DNA of 64,000 bases from Hybos culiciformis. Lineage: Eukaryota; Arthropoda; Insecta; Diptera; Hybotidae. Made by a program: the position numbers and the translations under genes. Shown in pieces: positions 1 through 11,660 of the stretch. Position 1 is the first letter of the stretch. The number at the start of each line of letters is the position of its first letter. The notes beneath the pieces were generated by a model, which saw only the letters and a list, made by a program, of their open reading frames with translations, searched no databases and was not told where the DNA came from. The stretch spans positions 40,665,860 through 40,729,859 of the forward strand of contig OZ023274.1 of the NCBI GenBank assembly GCA_964007475.1. Direction: 5' to 3'.

Positions 1-676
1 AAAAATTTACTTAGTTTTTAACTTAATCTAAATAACAGATCTAAACTCATTAGTCTCTGAAAGGCTGACGGACCAGCTAAAACAAGCTGAATTTAATAAA
101 AAATTCAACACAAATTTCTAACTTGTATTTATTTTTATTTTTGCTATTAACATTTTTATAATAAAATTCACAAAAATCCCTTTTCATTTTCTAGAATTCC
201 TTAAAATAATTTTTTATCAATGAAATATGATTTAACTATCATCTAAATGTGCCACAAAAAATAACCCAACTTTATTATTATTATTTATTTATTTTTATTT
301 TATACTTTTTTTTATTATATTTATTATAACTTACCATACTTTATATAAGTAAAATTCACTATACATCATTATGATCATAAATTTAACGTTTTCAATTAAT
401 TTTTTTAATGGACTTTTTTGTCACTGTAGGTGTAGATTAAGTGAAAATCTGTACTTATGTCACTTAAAGTTATAGAGTTATCAATTAAATGGAAAAATTT
501 AATCAAATTTAAGATTAGAAAAATCAATTATATGTATGTATTATATAAAAAAAAATTTATTTTATCTAAAAAAATAACTAAAATAATTAATTTCCTTCTC
601 TGCATAATTATTGCAAAAAATTTATGAAAAATTTTCAAAGTATAAAAAACTTGATTGTGTGCCGAAATTTGACAAA
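1..676. other. AT-rich sequence, nothing recognised
   Basis: No coding exon, repeat boundary or RNA gene could be supported. The stretch is homopolymer-rich A/T and ends at the left edge of the Helitron-like element. Confidence 0.6.
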
Positions 677-1949
677 TCTTCTAATATATAAAATTTCCAT
701 GTCACAATGTTAGTTACCGTACTCCTCCGAAACGGCTTTACCGATTTTTACCAAATTTTATATGCGTATTCAGTAGGTCTGAGAATCGGCTACTATCTAT
801 TTTCCATACCCCAGGGACCTCCCCCGGGGGCGGTTTTCAAAAGTTCGTCCGATTTCATTCAAATTTTTAACGTAAAAAGAGGAAGTGATTACACACAAAT
901 TCCGTAACAAAAAATTTGTTGACCTCCTACCCAGGGACTTCCCATTGGGGCGGATTTTAAAAATTTGGTATGTAAAAAGAAGAACTGATTACAAACAAAT
1001 TCTGTAACAAAAATTTGCTGAGCTCCTACGCAGGGACCTCCTACCGAAAGAATTTGGTATTTAAAAAGAGGAGCTGATTACACACAAATTTCGTAACAAA
1101 AAATTTGTTGACCTCCTACCATAGGGACCTCCCCTCGGGGCGGACTTCAAAAGTTCGTCCGATTTGATTTAAATTTGGTACATAAGAAGAGGAACTGATT
1201 ACACACAAATTTAGTAACAAAAAATTTTTTGACCTCCTACCCAGAGACTTCCCCGGGGAGCGGACCTTCGTCCGATTTCATTCAAATTTGGTATGTAAAA
1301 GAAGAACTGATTACACATAATTTGGTAACAAAAAATTTGTTGACCTCCTACCCAGGGACCTCACCTGGGGGCGGACTTTAAAAGTTCGTCCGATTTCATT
1401 TAAATTTGGTATGTAAAAAGAGGAAATAATTACACACAAATTTCGTAACAAAAAATTTATTGACCTCCTACCCTATGGGAGGATTTCAAAAGTTTGTCCG
1501 ATTTCATTTAAATTTGGTACATTAAATGATTAATGGTTATTATTACTAATAACTACAAAATATTAAAAACTAAACCACTCAACCGATCGTTTCGACATTT
1601 ACACCGTCTCTTTGTCTCGGGATCGTTATAGGCTATTTTAAATTTGAATGGCACCGTACCCAGAAATCCCTCTGCAAAAGTTCTTGCGATTTCATTCAAA
1701 TTTGATTCATAAAAACAGGAAATGGATAAAAACACAAATTTGGTTTGGTTTGGAAACCTGTTTAAGGGAAGGATATCATTCGATTTCATACAATTTAAGT
1801 GTTGAATAAGTAGAAATGATAAATATTAATTCTTAGATATTTTCCCAAATTTATAAAATAACTAGCTCTTATAATTGTTCATCAATCTGACAACAAAAAT
1901 TTCGCTTAAAACGTGTGTTCCACAACAACGTGTGTGCGGGTACAGCTAG
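677..1949 (+). mobile_element. Non-autonomous Helitron-like element
   Basis: The left edge begins with TC followed by an AT stretch and a conserved block reading through GTACTCCTCCGAAACGGC and CAGTAGGTCTGAGAATCGGC, the type of 5-prime end I associate with insect Helitrons. The right edge reads GCGGGTACAGCTAG followed by T, the CTAG-T ending typical of the same elements. The insertion is flanked by A on the left and T on the right, as expected for rolling-circle transposition with no target duplication. No Rep/helicase ORF lies inside, so it must be mobilised in trans or be dead. The interior is filled by GC-rich tandem repeats, and short ORFs here are by-products of those. The subterminal hairpin upstream of CTAG is weak, which may reflect decay. 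The family call is inference from remembered end motifs. Confidence 0.75.
797..1535 (+). repeat. Tandem repeat array inside the Helitron
   Basis: About seven diverged units of roughly 90-120 bases. Each contains a CCTACCCAGGGACCTCCCC-like GC block, then GTTCGTCCGATTTCATT, then a GATTACACACAAATT and AACAAAAAATTTGTTGACC stretch. A degenerate further unit is visible near 1655-1700. Unit length varies because some units lack the middle part (for example near 1021-1060). Confidence 0.85.
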
Positions 1950-1950
1950 T

Positions 1951-2672
1951 ATGTATATAAATTCATGAGTAAAAAAGGGATTTGGTAAAAAAATAAAGCA
2001 AATTAGGAAGGAAGACTAAAAATTTCCTTTTTGTGTCTGTGTTCTGAAATTTAAAGTAAAATTTTTTTTAAATTAATTTATTTTGACATATGCCATATAA
2101 TAAAAAAATTTATTTGAAAAAGCTCTTAAAAATCCTAGAGCTAAAATTAAGTAAAGGTATGTGTACCTGTAACAAAAAATTTAAATTATTCTTGAAAAGG
2201 GTTGAAAATTCTTAAAAAATATTGTTTTTTCGAAATAACATTTGATTCAATAAAAAGGCGTTAAAATTAATTTTTATTTTTTATTAAAAAAGGATAATAT
2301 TATGTAAATATTATAAATTCTCTTACATTTTGATTATATTTGGGAACCGGATGAATCTCCTTTTAGATTGCAGTTTTATTATAAAAAAAAGAGGAAATTT
2401 CTGATTCTCATGCTTCCAGATATTATTTTTATATAAAAATTCACATTTAGGATTCTGGCATTTAAATACAAATAAATATCCAACTCGAATATAATTATTC
2501 ATTTCAAACTACATACAATACCTTATTGATATAAATTTTTGGCATTGTTTAAATGATAACAGTTTTCTATACGATTTTACAATAGCCGTGGCACCGCCAT
2601 CTGTAGAACTGAACGAAATAAGACGAAAAATCAAATGACATTTTTCGATATCTCGAATAGTTTTTGAGATAT
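1951..2672. other. AT-rich flank, no gene seen
   Basis: Sequence between the Helitron and the hairpin at 2.7 kb. Nothing coding or structural was recognised. The piece from about 2580 reads like part of a dispersed repeat that includes the hairpin. Confidence 0.4.
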
Positions 2673-2745
2673 AACAATTCGGAAATGGGAGGACGGCTTA
2701 TCGATTGCACAAATTGATAACCGTCCTCCCGTTCCCGAATTGTGA
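2673..2745. repeat. Inverted repeat (foldback hairpin)
   Basis: Left arm AACAATTCGGAAATGGGAGG plus ACGG pairs with right arm CCGTCCTCCCGTTCCCGAAT plus TGTG, about 23 bp with two mismatches. The loop itself pairs TTATC with GATAA. The arms are far more GC-rich than their surroundings. This is likely the core of a small palindromic MITE; no target duplication could be fixed. Confidence 0.8.
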
Positions 2746-5700
2746 TAAAAGTTATAAAGTATGTAAATACTATTTTCAAATTGTTTTTTTTTTTAATTTT
2801 GTCATTACACATTCATCATATAAGTTTTCATAATGTAATATGAAATATAATAAACAAATTAACCCATATTTATTAAAATATTTTAATAAAACCCAAAAAT
2901 GTATACATTATGATAATTTTTCCTTAAAATGAATCTCTAAAGTGAGAAATCAAATTTTTAAATTAGCAAAAATCTCTATATAAAATAACTTGATATTTTC
3001 GAATTGGATTTGTTGTAATTTCATCTAGTTCTACTAGTTTCTGAGATAAAATATACTCTGGATTTCGGTAGTTTCTGAACCACTGTTAAAAAATTTACAC
3101 TGTTTTTTACTTATAAGACATTAAATCATATAGATAATGACATAAATTAAAGCCAAAACGCAAATTTTTAGTTAGAAGAAACCATAGACATTAAAATTGT
3201 AGAAAAAATATATCGAAATAGAACTAATTAGCGAATTTCCAGTAAAAAAGTAGCATAATAGAATTGATTAACCGATGTCGGGTAAAATAACATAAAATGA
3301 AAATTGTTTATATTTTAACTCCCAAAGTTGGCATAACCCTTCATATTTTATAATTTTTTGAATATATCTAGTCATTAACTAAAGGTTTTTTTTTAATTTA
3401 ATTTATTATTTATTAAATAAAAAAGTTTCTATTAAATTCTCTTTGAATAATAATTTTTTATTATTATTAAAATCTTTAATTTGAAAATTATATTAAAAAG
3501 AATTAAAATTAAACTATTTAATATTATTTTTATTAAATTTTTTTTATTTTATTTTATGTACAATTTTTTATTCCTTCACATTATTTTCATCATTGCAATA
3601 TAAATTAAAAAAATTACAGGGTAATATCAGTATTATTATATACGAAAGTTCACAAGCTTCCAGTTTGAGTTAAATTCAGTAATTTTTTTTTTTTTGGATT
3701 TTATTTGATCAAATATTATAAAATAGTATACTAATAAATTAAAACTAAAAATTTGTTTGATCTATGTTTTTATTCTGAATATTAAGATTTACAAAAATAA
3801 AAAAATTTATGATAATTTATGTTTTTTGGACATTTGAATTCTAGAAATAGACCTATATAATAAAGAATCCGTAATAACAAAATTTCTTTATGAAAATTAG
3901 ATTTACAATTCAATGAGTAAATTGGACTTACAGGATTCAGCTACAGCAATAGCTGTAAAATTTAATGCTAAATTTATTACTATTTTTCTCGAAACTTAAA
4001 CCTATTTTATTAGTTTTATAATTTTCCATTTTTGAATTATCAAGATATAAATTATTAAAATTTGACAGTTTGGAGAAGATGTAATATATATTAATAAGCG
4101 TTCGTTATTAATTTTTAATAGTCGTCGTTTCAATTCTGTTTAGACCTTAATACAATTGCAGTCAGCATTTCATTCTGATAAGAACTGTTGTTCATATACC
4201 ATAGCTATTTATCGAATTGTCAAATGTGCGCACACTGTACTTCAATTTTTAAAACCATCATAAACATTAAAAAAAATAATAACAAAAAACCAATAAATAA
4301 AGTCGTATAATGGAAACAATATAAGTAAACTACAGATTAAAAACAAAGAAAATTAAAAATTATAAAAATAAAAAAAGAAAATTAAAAACTTTATTTATTT
4401 TTTTACGATTTGTAAGTTTTTTCTAGAAAAAAAATTCCAACACGTGGACTAAACTACTCTAGTACCAGTTTTATTACTTTCTCATAGTTGGTACGTAGTT
4501 AGTTATTATAACGAAATTAAACTGTTGAAAGTATGCATTCAGTATTGTTCCGATATTATTAGATTTATACATTCAATATTGTACTATTCAGAGAAGATAG
4601 TAGGTAAGGAACTAAAGGCGTATAGTTCTATGAACTATGTGCAATAATAATATAAAATTTTCTTTCCTTCGTACTATTTCTGTTTAATTAAAAAAAAAAT
4701 TTCATGGCTATTAAATTCAACTTTATTGACCTCAAAAAAAAAAAAAAATTAAAAATCAAGCGTGCGAATCTAATTAGAAAACACAAAAAAAAAATTCTAT
4801 TTTTAAAATAAAATTGTGTTATTATTCTTTTTCAATGAACTGAAAATATCAACCCCAAATATTTAAAATTTTTCAAATAAACGCTCAATTATAATTTTAT
4901 TAATTAATTTTCTCTATTTCACTGGTTTGTTTTAAAATTTATTAACTATCCCATAAAATCTGTCTTTTAGTTGCGAAAAGAGCTTGTGCACACATACTTG
5001 AAGTCACTTGTTTGCATTTTTTAAATATTTAATTTAATTTAAATAGATCGGTGTTAATTTTTAGCTTTTCTTTTTTAAGCTAGAGAAACTTTTTTTTTTG
5101 TATTAGAAATTGTTTTAATGTCAAAATAAGTAGAAGAAAGTGTGAATAATTTTTCAAAAGGCTGTTCTAGCTCAATTAGCCTAAGTATAGAGAATATTAG
5201 TATCCTTAATGTTTCATTTGATTTGTATTTAATTTAAAGGTCTCAGAATTAAAAATAAAACAATCTGATTTTATAAATAATGACAGGAGAAAAAAAATCA
5301 GGTATAAATATGCATATAATGTTATTTGACGTAACACTATCTTTTCAAATCCAATTTCAATTTATTTTAAAATTATTTACCTGTATTTTTAGATCGGGTA
5401 TTATAATTTTTTTTTTTTTTTTTCAATTAAAAATTAATAAGAAAAATAATAAATTTTAATCCTTTTTTTGCGGGGTTTTTTTTTTTTTGCGTGAATAACC
5501 TTTATGTTTCTGTGCATTTAATTAAAAATTTTATTTAAAAGGTGAAAATTTAATTTTAATGAAAGAATTCAAATGAAACAAAGAAAATTATTTAAAAAAT
5601 AATTACGTTATCGTCTCTTCATCGAATATATACTCTTCGTCATATTTAAGGAATAAAGCAATATAATATAATATTATCATCAGTACTAATAAGGAATAAT

Positions 5701-5912
5701 CTTAATTAAACAGTCACTTTGGTCACTCTACGAGTGACAGGTAAACGAAGTTACAACGAAAAACTAAACCTAACACTTAATAAAACTTTTTTTTAATGTA
5801 TATACTCGTATAAGTTAAGTTAAGTATAATAATTAAAAATATGAAAAATTTTGTAATTCTTTTGTAGTTCTTTTTATTTTATTTTATTTATTATTTTATT
5901 TTTTTTATATAG
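2746..5912. other. Long AT-rich stretch without recognisable genes
   Basis: Homopolymer-rich A/T sequence. I saw no splice-bounded coding exon, RNA gene or transposon end that could be defended. Confidence 0.5.
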
Positions 5913-5913
5913 T

Positions 5914-6036
5914 CAAGGATTCATAGGTATAATTGTTTTTATTGCAGTATTATTCCTTAGTGGCGGCAAAGTCGATCTAAATATTATTCTAGCAATAATA
6001 GCTTCAATTAAAAATAATTATTTTTGTGACGTTTGA
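5914..6036 (+). CDS. Possible terminal exon, hydrophobic, unidentified
   Basis: After a strong acceptor-like stretch (poly-T followed by TATATAG) a frame stays open for 40 codons to a TGA. It encodes a hydrophobic segment, about GFIGIIVFIAVLFL, then a short polar stretch and a second hydrophobic stretch before NNYFCDV. The pattern is what the membrane-embedded C-terminus of a multi-pass protein would look like. Codon use is less A/T-biased than the flanks, which is the main reason to list it. No upstream exon was found and no family is recognised. A chance ORF in A/T-rich DNA is a serious alternative. Confidence 0.2.
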   Translation, partial: QGFIGIIVFIAVLFLSGGKVDLNIILAIIASIKNNYFCDV

Positions 6037-7327
6037 ATTTCAGATTACTATTAATAAACAAAGTGCATTTAACTCATTTATATTTTTAATATACACTTTA
6101 ATTATTTTGCTTAGTTTTAAGTCAAGTATTTAGCAATTAAGTATTAATATTTTGTAAATTTAGATTTATTATTCTTCACCAAACAAATTAGATTAATGAT
6201 TTCTTTAAACTAAATTTAACAATGGCTAATAGACTTAACATATTTCACCTCCTGAAATAAAAATTAAAGAATTTGTTTAATATTTGATGTTTTTAACAAA
6301 GTTGCGTTCTTATAAGTATATATATATATAAATAATTAAATCATAGTAAATAATTTTGAAGTTTGAACATGTTTTACTGAATTGCAAATGCTCCATCATT
6401 TCCATCATTGTTTGTATCTATTATATTCTATGCAAAAAAATTTATTTTTAAACAGAGGACAAGAAGGTTTCATTTCTATTTTTTTTAAGATTAAGGGATA
6501 ATAAATCAGCAAGTTGATTAAAGATATACATAATTGAGCGGTTTATTTTGAAAGTGGTTTAAGTCCATTTTAAAAAAAAAATATTTAATGATAAAAATAA
6601 GCACAATAGTATATATTCTTTTTATTGAAGTGAAACTTCTTTAGAGGCATTGTGATTGAGAGTGAAAAAAATGTAAGTGTCAAAAACAGAACAATTATTG
6701 TCAAAAAATAAAACCAAATTCAAACGATTATTGTCAAAATTCAAACGATTATTGTCAAAAAAAAAAGCAAAAAAAAAAGAAAAAACAAAAAATTTATGTG
6801 TCAGCTGATGATAAAACCGACAGCCGCTAGCAACTTAATGAAGCTTATCAGCGCAATAACCTACTCTACACCGAAAAAATTATCCTACTCGTGGTTAGTA
6901 TAAAGTGACGTAGGGATATTCGTTTTCTTGTGGCTAGGATAAAAAATTTCCCCTCTTTTAAAATTTGTAAGAAGTACATTGTGTTCTTTGCAAAACATTT
7001 ATGTACTGCAACCTGGAAGTATGTATTTGAAGTGAGTATAATTAATTTGGAAATTTTTAAAGTGTTCGAACTACTACTAAGTACGATATAGTTGTCACCA
7101 ATACATTGTACTTATTAGAATTTTATAATAGTTTAAAATATTAGCCGAAGTAAGGATATTTATACCCTTTTCAAGTTCTTAATTATTGACGCAAGTTGAT
7201 TAAAATCTTGTAAGAAGCAAGCTATATATTTGTTTCAGATATAATATATTTGATACAAGTATAGAAATAACATTGAAGTTAAAAGAATAGTATTATATTC
7301 AGTTGAAAATAAACTCACAATAACTTA
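6037..7327. other. AT-rich stretch with minor repeats
   Basis: Contains three short repeats of a CGATTATTGTCAAAATTC-like unit near 6715-6762 and the 42-bp repeat described separately at 6530. Nothing coding was recognised. Confidence 0.4.
6530..6571 (+). repeat. 42-bp dispersed repeat, copy 1
   Basis: Reads TAATTGAGCGGTTTATTTTG then AAAGTGGTTTAAGTCCATTT. The same sequence, about 90% identical, occurs in reverse orientation at 16640-16681. Similarity stops abruptly at both edges. Confidence 0.8.
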
Positions 7328-7676
7328 AATATACTTGTCATTAACATATGATGCTATTAAGCACAGATCTAATTGTACTTATTTCGAGCATATATTATAC
7401 CATTAACATCTCTATTGTACTTGATTCTATGTCTCGATTATTCTTGAAGCTAGGATAATAATCTCAATGGAAAACTAGAGTGATACTGGCTATGAGCTTT
7501 CAATTTTAAATAAACATCTAATAATTAAAGTAAATACTTGTCATGAATCTATAATGACATTATACTCATACATAAATGTACTTATTTTGAGTACATTATA
7601 CTTATTTTTGGGTTTATTATTGTTTAGAAACTAGGATAATATTCTTAATGCAAGTTATACCAGCCACAAGCTTTTT
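7328..7676. repeat. Diverged tandem duplication (two ~150-180 bp units)
   Basis: Unit 1 (about 7328-7508) and unit 2 (about 7531-7676) share in the same order: ATACTTGTCAT, AATGTACTTATTTCGAG-like, ATTATAC, GATTATTNTTGAAGCTAGGAT-like and an AGCTTT ending. The order conservation supports an old tandem duplication. No coding signal was found in either unit. Confidence 0.6.
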
Positions 7677-8537
7677 GCGTAACGATGTACTTATTAATAA
7701 ACGAAGTATTCTTACAAGAAGAATGAACTTTTCATTCGTTCATAGTGTGGTATATATAAGTAGAATACACATTTTTATATGAACTTATCGAAAGTCCATT
7801 CTTTTTGAAAGATAACTTCGTTCCTAATAAGTACATTTATACGATGTATCCTTCTTATTTCGCTAACCTCTATGAAATGAATAAAAAAATATTTAATTTT
7901 ATATTATATTACATAATATAAAAATAATTATATTGCGAAAATAATAATAACATTTAACATTCTTCGAATCGCATAGCTAAATATGGCTTTAAATGATAAA
8001 TGATGATTTTAAAATTATATTTAGTATAAGTTAGGCCTGATAGATAACTCTTGCTTTAACGTCATATTTTAAAAATATTCTTAGTTTAACTGAAGAAAAT
8101 CTAAAGCGTTCGACGAAATCTACAGATAAGAGCAAAAAACCTAAAAAAAAAGTTTTAAAATAAAAAAAATTAATATTTTTATATAAAAATGTGTTTAATA
8201 AACTAATTTATTTTTGCTTTAGTCTTGTTCAACAAAATTGAAATATGATTAATAATTTTTTGTATTCACAAATTGAAGCACATAAATTTTTTTTATTGAA
8301 TATTATACTTTAAAGCTAATAAAAATGTAATGCACATAATTGGTATATTAAAAAATAAAAGGTTTTTGAAATAAAAAGAAAGTTTTGAAATTTAATAAAA
8401 TCAGCATTACAAAACAATGTTTGATAACTTAATTATAAAGTCATAAAAATAATCTTCAAATCAAATTCAATGTCAAATACTTTTTCAAAGTATTTTTCAT
8501 TTAGATTTAAGTCTTACTATAAAATATTAATTCTTAC
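7677..8537. other. AT-rich stretch, no gene seen
   Basis: No supported exon, RNA gene or repeat boundary. It lies just downstream (minus strand) of the exon cluster and could hold introns or untranslated sequence of those genes. Confidence 0.4.
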
Positions 8538-8574
8538 ATGCTAAGAGTTTATACTGGTCAATTTCTACATTCAT
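8538..8574 (-). CDS. Candidate first coding exon, unidentified
   Basis: On the minus strand an ATG begins MNVEIDQYKLLA and is followed by a near-perfect donor (GCAT then GTAAGA). It lies 63 bases downstream of the stop that ends the MCM-like exons, so it could open a separate gene or be an internal exon. No following exon could be fixed. Evidence is only the coding-like composition and the donor. Confidence 0.2.
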
Positions 8575-8636
8575 TTTAAATTTCGTTGATCATGGTTTCT
8601 ACTCCCTGATACTTGAAGTCATAGATAATTTAACAC

Positions 8637-9165
8637 CTAAATATTTTTGAAGCACACATCGATGGTTTCTATTGGGTTTGCAATTAAGTAAGTTAAATTT
8701 TCTACAATCAGGCTTGCCACAAATCTGTTTACATGTCCAATTAAAAATACTGTCTGTATTGGTATTTTATTACTCAAACAATCTGTTTTAAATTTTACAA
8801 AATTTGACTCTAAAAATAAAAAAAACAATTAAAATATATAATATACAAAAGGAATTTATTACATCGTAATGGGCCAAAAAATCGTTGAGAACTTCTAACT
8901 TGATTGGACGAAATGGTTTTCTTCCTGAAGTTGTTAGTCTTGCATGTTAGGAAAAGACAGCAAATCAATTACGCGTACCGTGAAAGAAAATTAAATTTTA
9001 ATTATACAATGCAATTAAGTTATAGTTATATTACTTACTTTGATTTGAATTCGGAGTCAAATTAATAAGAATTGCTTCATACTTTTTTTAAGTGACAATA
9101 TTATTTTTTCGCAATGGTGTAAAATTTGAACTATTTGGAAATAAATGTTTGAAATCTTCCAATAA
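8637..9165 (-). pseudogene. Three-exon gene fragment, possible MCM N-terminal-like, with a nonsense codon
   Basis: Three minus-strand exons join in frame: 9165-9039 (acceptor after a poly-T TTTTAG, donor CAAA|GTAAGT), 8924-8863 (acceptor ACTTCAG, donor GAT|GTAATA) and 8807-8637 (stop TAG). Introns are about 114 and 55 bases. Exon 1 reads LLEDFKHLFPNSSNFTPLRK and carries a TAA at 9090-9088. Exon 2 contains KPFRPIKLEVLNDFLAHYD. Exon 3 contains a hydrophobic strand, FLIGHVNRFVASLIVENL, then NPIETIDVCFK. A segment of the form leader helix, strand, L-x3-I-x2-NP-x2-TI resembles the N-terminal A domain of MCM helicases, with MCM8/REC the closest in my memory. That identity is a weak inference, and no upstream or downstream MCM motifs (Walker A, arginine finger) are present. 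The TAA and the missing remainder suggest decay. Confidence 0.4.
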
Positions 9166-9521
9166 CTAAAAAAATAAAAAAATTATGTTTATATGGAATT
9201 ATGAATGTAGTGATTAAATTAAAGAATTAAATTATATTATGATTAAATTAAATTAAATAATTAAATTATATTATGAGGAAAATGATTTAAAAATTATTCC
9301 ACCGAAATTTTTTATGTTTATTGTAACTACATATACCAACGATATTATATTGATATTATATTATAAACAATAATTTTCTTTTACAAAAAATTAAAATGTT
9401 TAAGGTGAAGAGATATGTATTGTTTACGCACATTTAAATCTAGAACTAACAGCAAATGAAATGTGTTTGTTTAAACTCTGGGTTTTTGTTATTTAAATTA
9501 AGTTTTCTTACCAGAAGGTCA

Positions 9522-10559
9522 TTACTTTGGAATATGGCGGAATTTTTCACCACATTCATTACATTTATAACGTTTTACATTAGTATACAATGTTTTATGA
9601 TTAGATAAACTGTAGCGTCTCATAAATTTTTTTCCACAAACATCGCATACAATTTTTTTTTCATTTAAATGACAATATACATGTCTTTTCAGATTTCCTG
9701 TCGTCTTAAACGTCTTTTCTCAATAATCACAATTGTAACGTTTTAAACCTAAAATATGAGAAATCAAAATCAGCAATTTAAGAAAAATATTTAAAACTAC
9801 CTGCATGATCGTTTAAATGATTAAGTAATTGGAAATGTGTACGAAAATTTTTTCCGCATATGTAGCATAACAATGGGTATCTCGATGAACGTTTGGGTTT
9901 TTTGTTTTGAATTTTCAGCATTTTAGTATTTGATAACACTCCTAAAATAAAGTACTTGGTTACTATGAAATAATACAAAAATAAATTGTGAAATGGTCTA
10001 TGTGTAGATTGCAAATATTTTCATTTCGTTATCGAAACATTTCCATCAAAATTATGTGTTGGTATATTTTCTTCTGTGCTTTCCTTTATCTCTATCAAAC
10101 TGTAACGAATAATTTTAATAATTTCTATTTTTTTTTATTATTATAAAAAATTTATAAATTTAATATTTTAATGTGGTCTTGGGCCAAATAGGACCGATTA
10201 ATTACATAACAAACGTTCTCAAAGTTAAGTTGAGATTGAGAATACTGACATATTATTTCTCATAACTGATAAAATTTTAATGAAATATTGAGCTTAGAAG
10301 TTTTATTTTATATACAGTTATAAACAGAGAATTTCTTTCGAATGAATATCATAATTTTAAATTATTTAAAATATTTTGTAATACGTGAAACATGAGCTCT
10401 AACAGAGAACGAGCTACAAGTTCGCAGTAACCCCTTAAATATGATTAGAATACTTTTACATGGCAATGATGAAAATATGTATTATTTTAGTAATATGAAG
10501 ATTTCTAACCTTTTCATATTCTCATCCAATTCAGTTCGTTTACTAGGTTTAACATCCAT
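9522..10559 (-). pseudogene. C2H2 zinc-finger gene, apparently decayed
   Basis: Minus-strand exons: 10559-10510 starts at ATG in a good context (AACAATGG) and encodes MDVKPSKRTELDENMK. A donor AG|GTTAGA joins in phase to 10099-10021, encoding SLIEIKESTEENIPTHNFDG. Exon 9941-9801 carries a full finger C-Y-I-C-G-K-N-F with H-L-N-D-H, and ends CAG|GTAGTT. A 52-base intron leads to 9748-9522, where the linker AGLKRYNC restores a finger-to-finger spacing. Finger 2 has TGA (9722-9720) at its second zinc-binding cysteine (C-D-Y-stop-E-K-T-F). Finger 3 has Tyr for its last histidine (N-H-K-T-L-Y). Finger 4 stops nine residues after C-N-E-C. A further in-frame TGA lies at 10023-10021. The family would be a nuclear DNA-binding transcription factor. 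The losses indicate a pseudogene unless unrecognised splicing bypasses both stops. Confidence 0.75.
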
Positions 10560-10704
10560 TGTTATAAGACTTGAAAGTTTTTCGCAATTGGGCAAATTAT
10601 TAGCTTACTTTGAATTTAATTTATTCATAAATTTTTTAAAATAAATTGACTCCACAAAATTCAATGGAATATCGCAAGAAGAAAAAAAATTAGCCAAAAG
10701 TTTA

Positions 10705-11660
10705 TTAAATTTCATCTGTTTTTGTTTCGGATGTTTCCATTGGAGTAATACGTAATACAGATTGTTCTCTGATACCGACTGCTTCAGGACTCTTAAAAAA
10801 ATAAAAATAAATTTATTTAAAAACTATATAAAACTATATTTACAAATGTTTTATTTTTCCAAGGATTTATTTTTTTATTTTTATCTTGCATCCGTCGTTC
10901 TGCTCGTGTTTGCTTAGATTCTATAAACCACATTGTAAGATTGTGCACATTTTCCTGAAAGAAAGAAAGACTTATGTCTGAAATGATCTTATCTTGAAAT
11001 GATTACCTAAACAAGTAAAAAAAAAGTGTCATTCACTTAGTGTGGGTTTTGGCATATTATTTATAATCTAGAGATGATTCCAAAATACAAAGGATACATA
11101 AATTTACTTAGGAATTCTCAGCTTAGTTTTCGTCTAGATATACGTATCTGTCAATAAAATAAAAAACATAGAAACAAAAGTAGGTTTCAGAATGGTAGAT
11201 AGATAAGTAGGTAGGTACCTATTTATATTATGGAAGACCCATTATAATAACGACATACCAAATTTACAAACTTGGTAGTTTGATAAAGATATTCGATTCG
11301 GTTAAATACCTGTGAACTTGCAATCGAATTGAAGATGTATTTGTATTAATATAACATCTAAAAAAATAGAAAAAAAATTATAAGACACAAATAAAAAATT
11401 TTTAATTCAAAATAAAAATATCAAATGTTATGTTATAATATATTTCGATTCGATCGTAGAATTATTCCCAATCGTATTCTTCATTCCATTCGAAATTAAA
11501 CTTCAAATGAATTCCATTAAAAAACAATTTGTAAATATTCTTTTCTAATGTTTTTACGGCCGAATCGAAATACGTAATAACTCCCTGATTAAAGTTTCGG
11601 ATTCTAGCAACTCCGTAAAATTTAATTATGTCGTAAAAATCAACAAAGGGTAAGTGATTA
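10705..11660 (-). CDS. Multi-exon gene, possible telomere-binding OB-fold (POT1-like) protein
   Basis: Minus-strand pieces. The exon starting at 11660, after a strong acceptor (poly-T, CGTGCTTTAG), stays open to a TAA at 11464-11462 and reads NHLPFVDFYDIIKFYGVARI then RNFNQGVITYFDS. A 48-base exon candidate lies at 11358-11311 (acceptor TTTTTTTAG, donor ACAG|GTATTT). Exon 10954-10844 encodes ENVHNLTMWFIESK then a basic stretch RAERRMQDKNKK, and a 52-base intron joins it in phase to the terminal exon 10791-10705 (SPEAVGIREQ through KTDEI, stop TAA). The LP-x-hydrophobic-x3-DIIKF-x-hydrophobic-RI pattern followed later by V-x2-L-x2-W resembles the Telo_bind OB-fold of POT1/TEBP proteins. The final two exons are well supported. 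The identity and the 11.3-11.6 kb splicing are inference, and the long OB exon must use an internal donor or contain a stop. Confidence 0.4.

Noticed and set aside
797..1535. Possible CRISPR-like array
   Set aside because: The units are 90-120 bases, diverged, without short identical repeats and unique spacers, and lie in a eukaryotic Helitron.
6795..6850. Hammerhead-like core (CTGATGA) near 6797
   Set aside because: The required GAAA and closing stems are not present at workable distances.
9720..10023. Alternative genetic code or selenoprotein explanation for in-frame TGA codons in the zinc-finger gene
   Set aside because: TAA also interrupts a neighbouring gene, another finger has lost a histidine, and no SECIS-like structure was seen; ordinary decay explains all of it.
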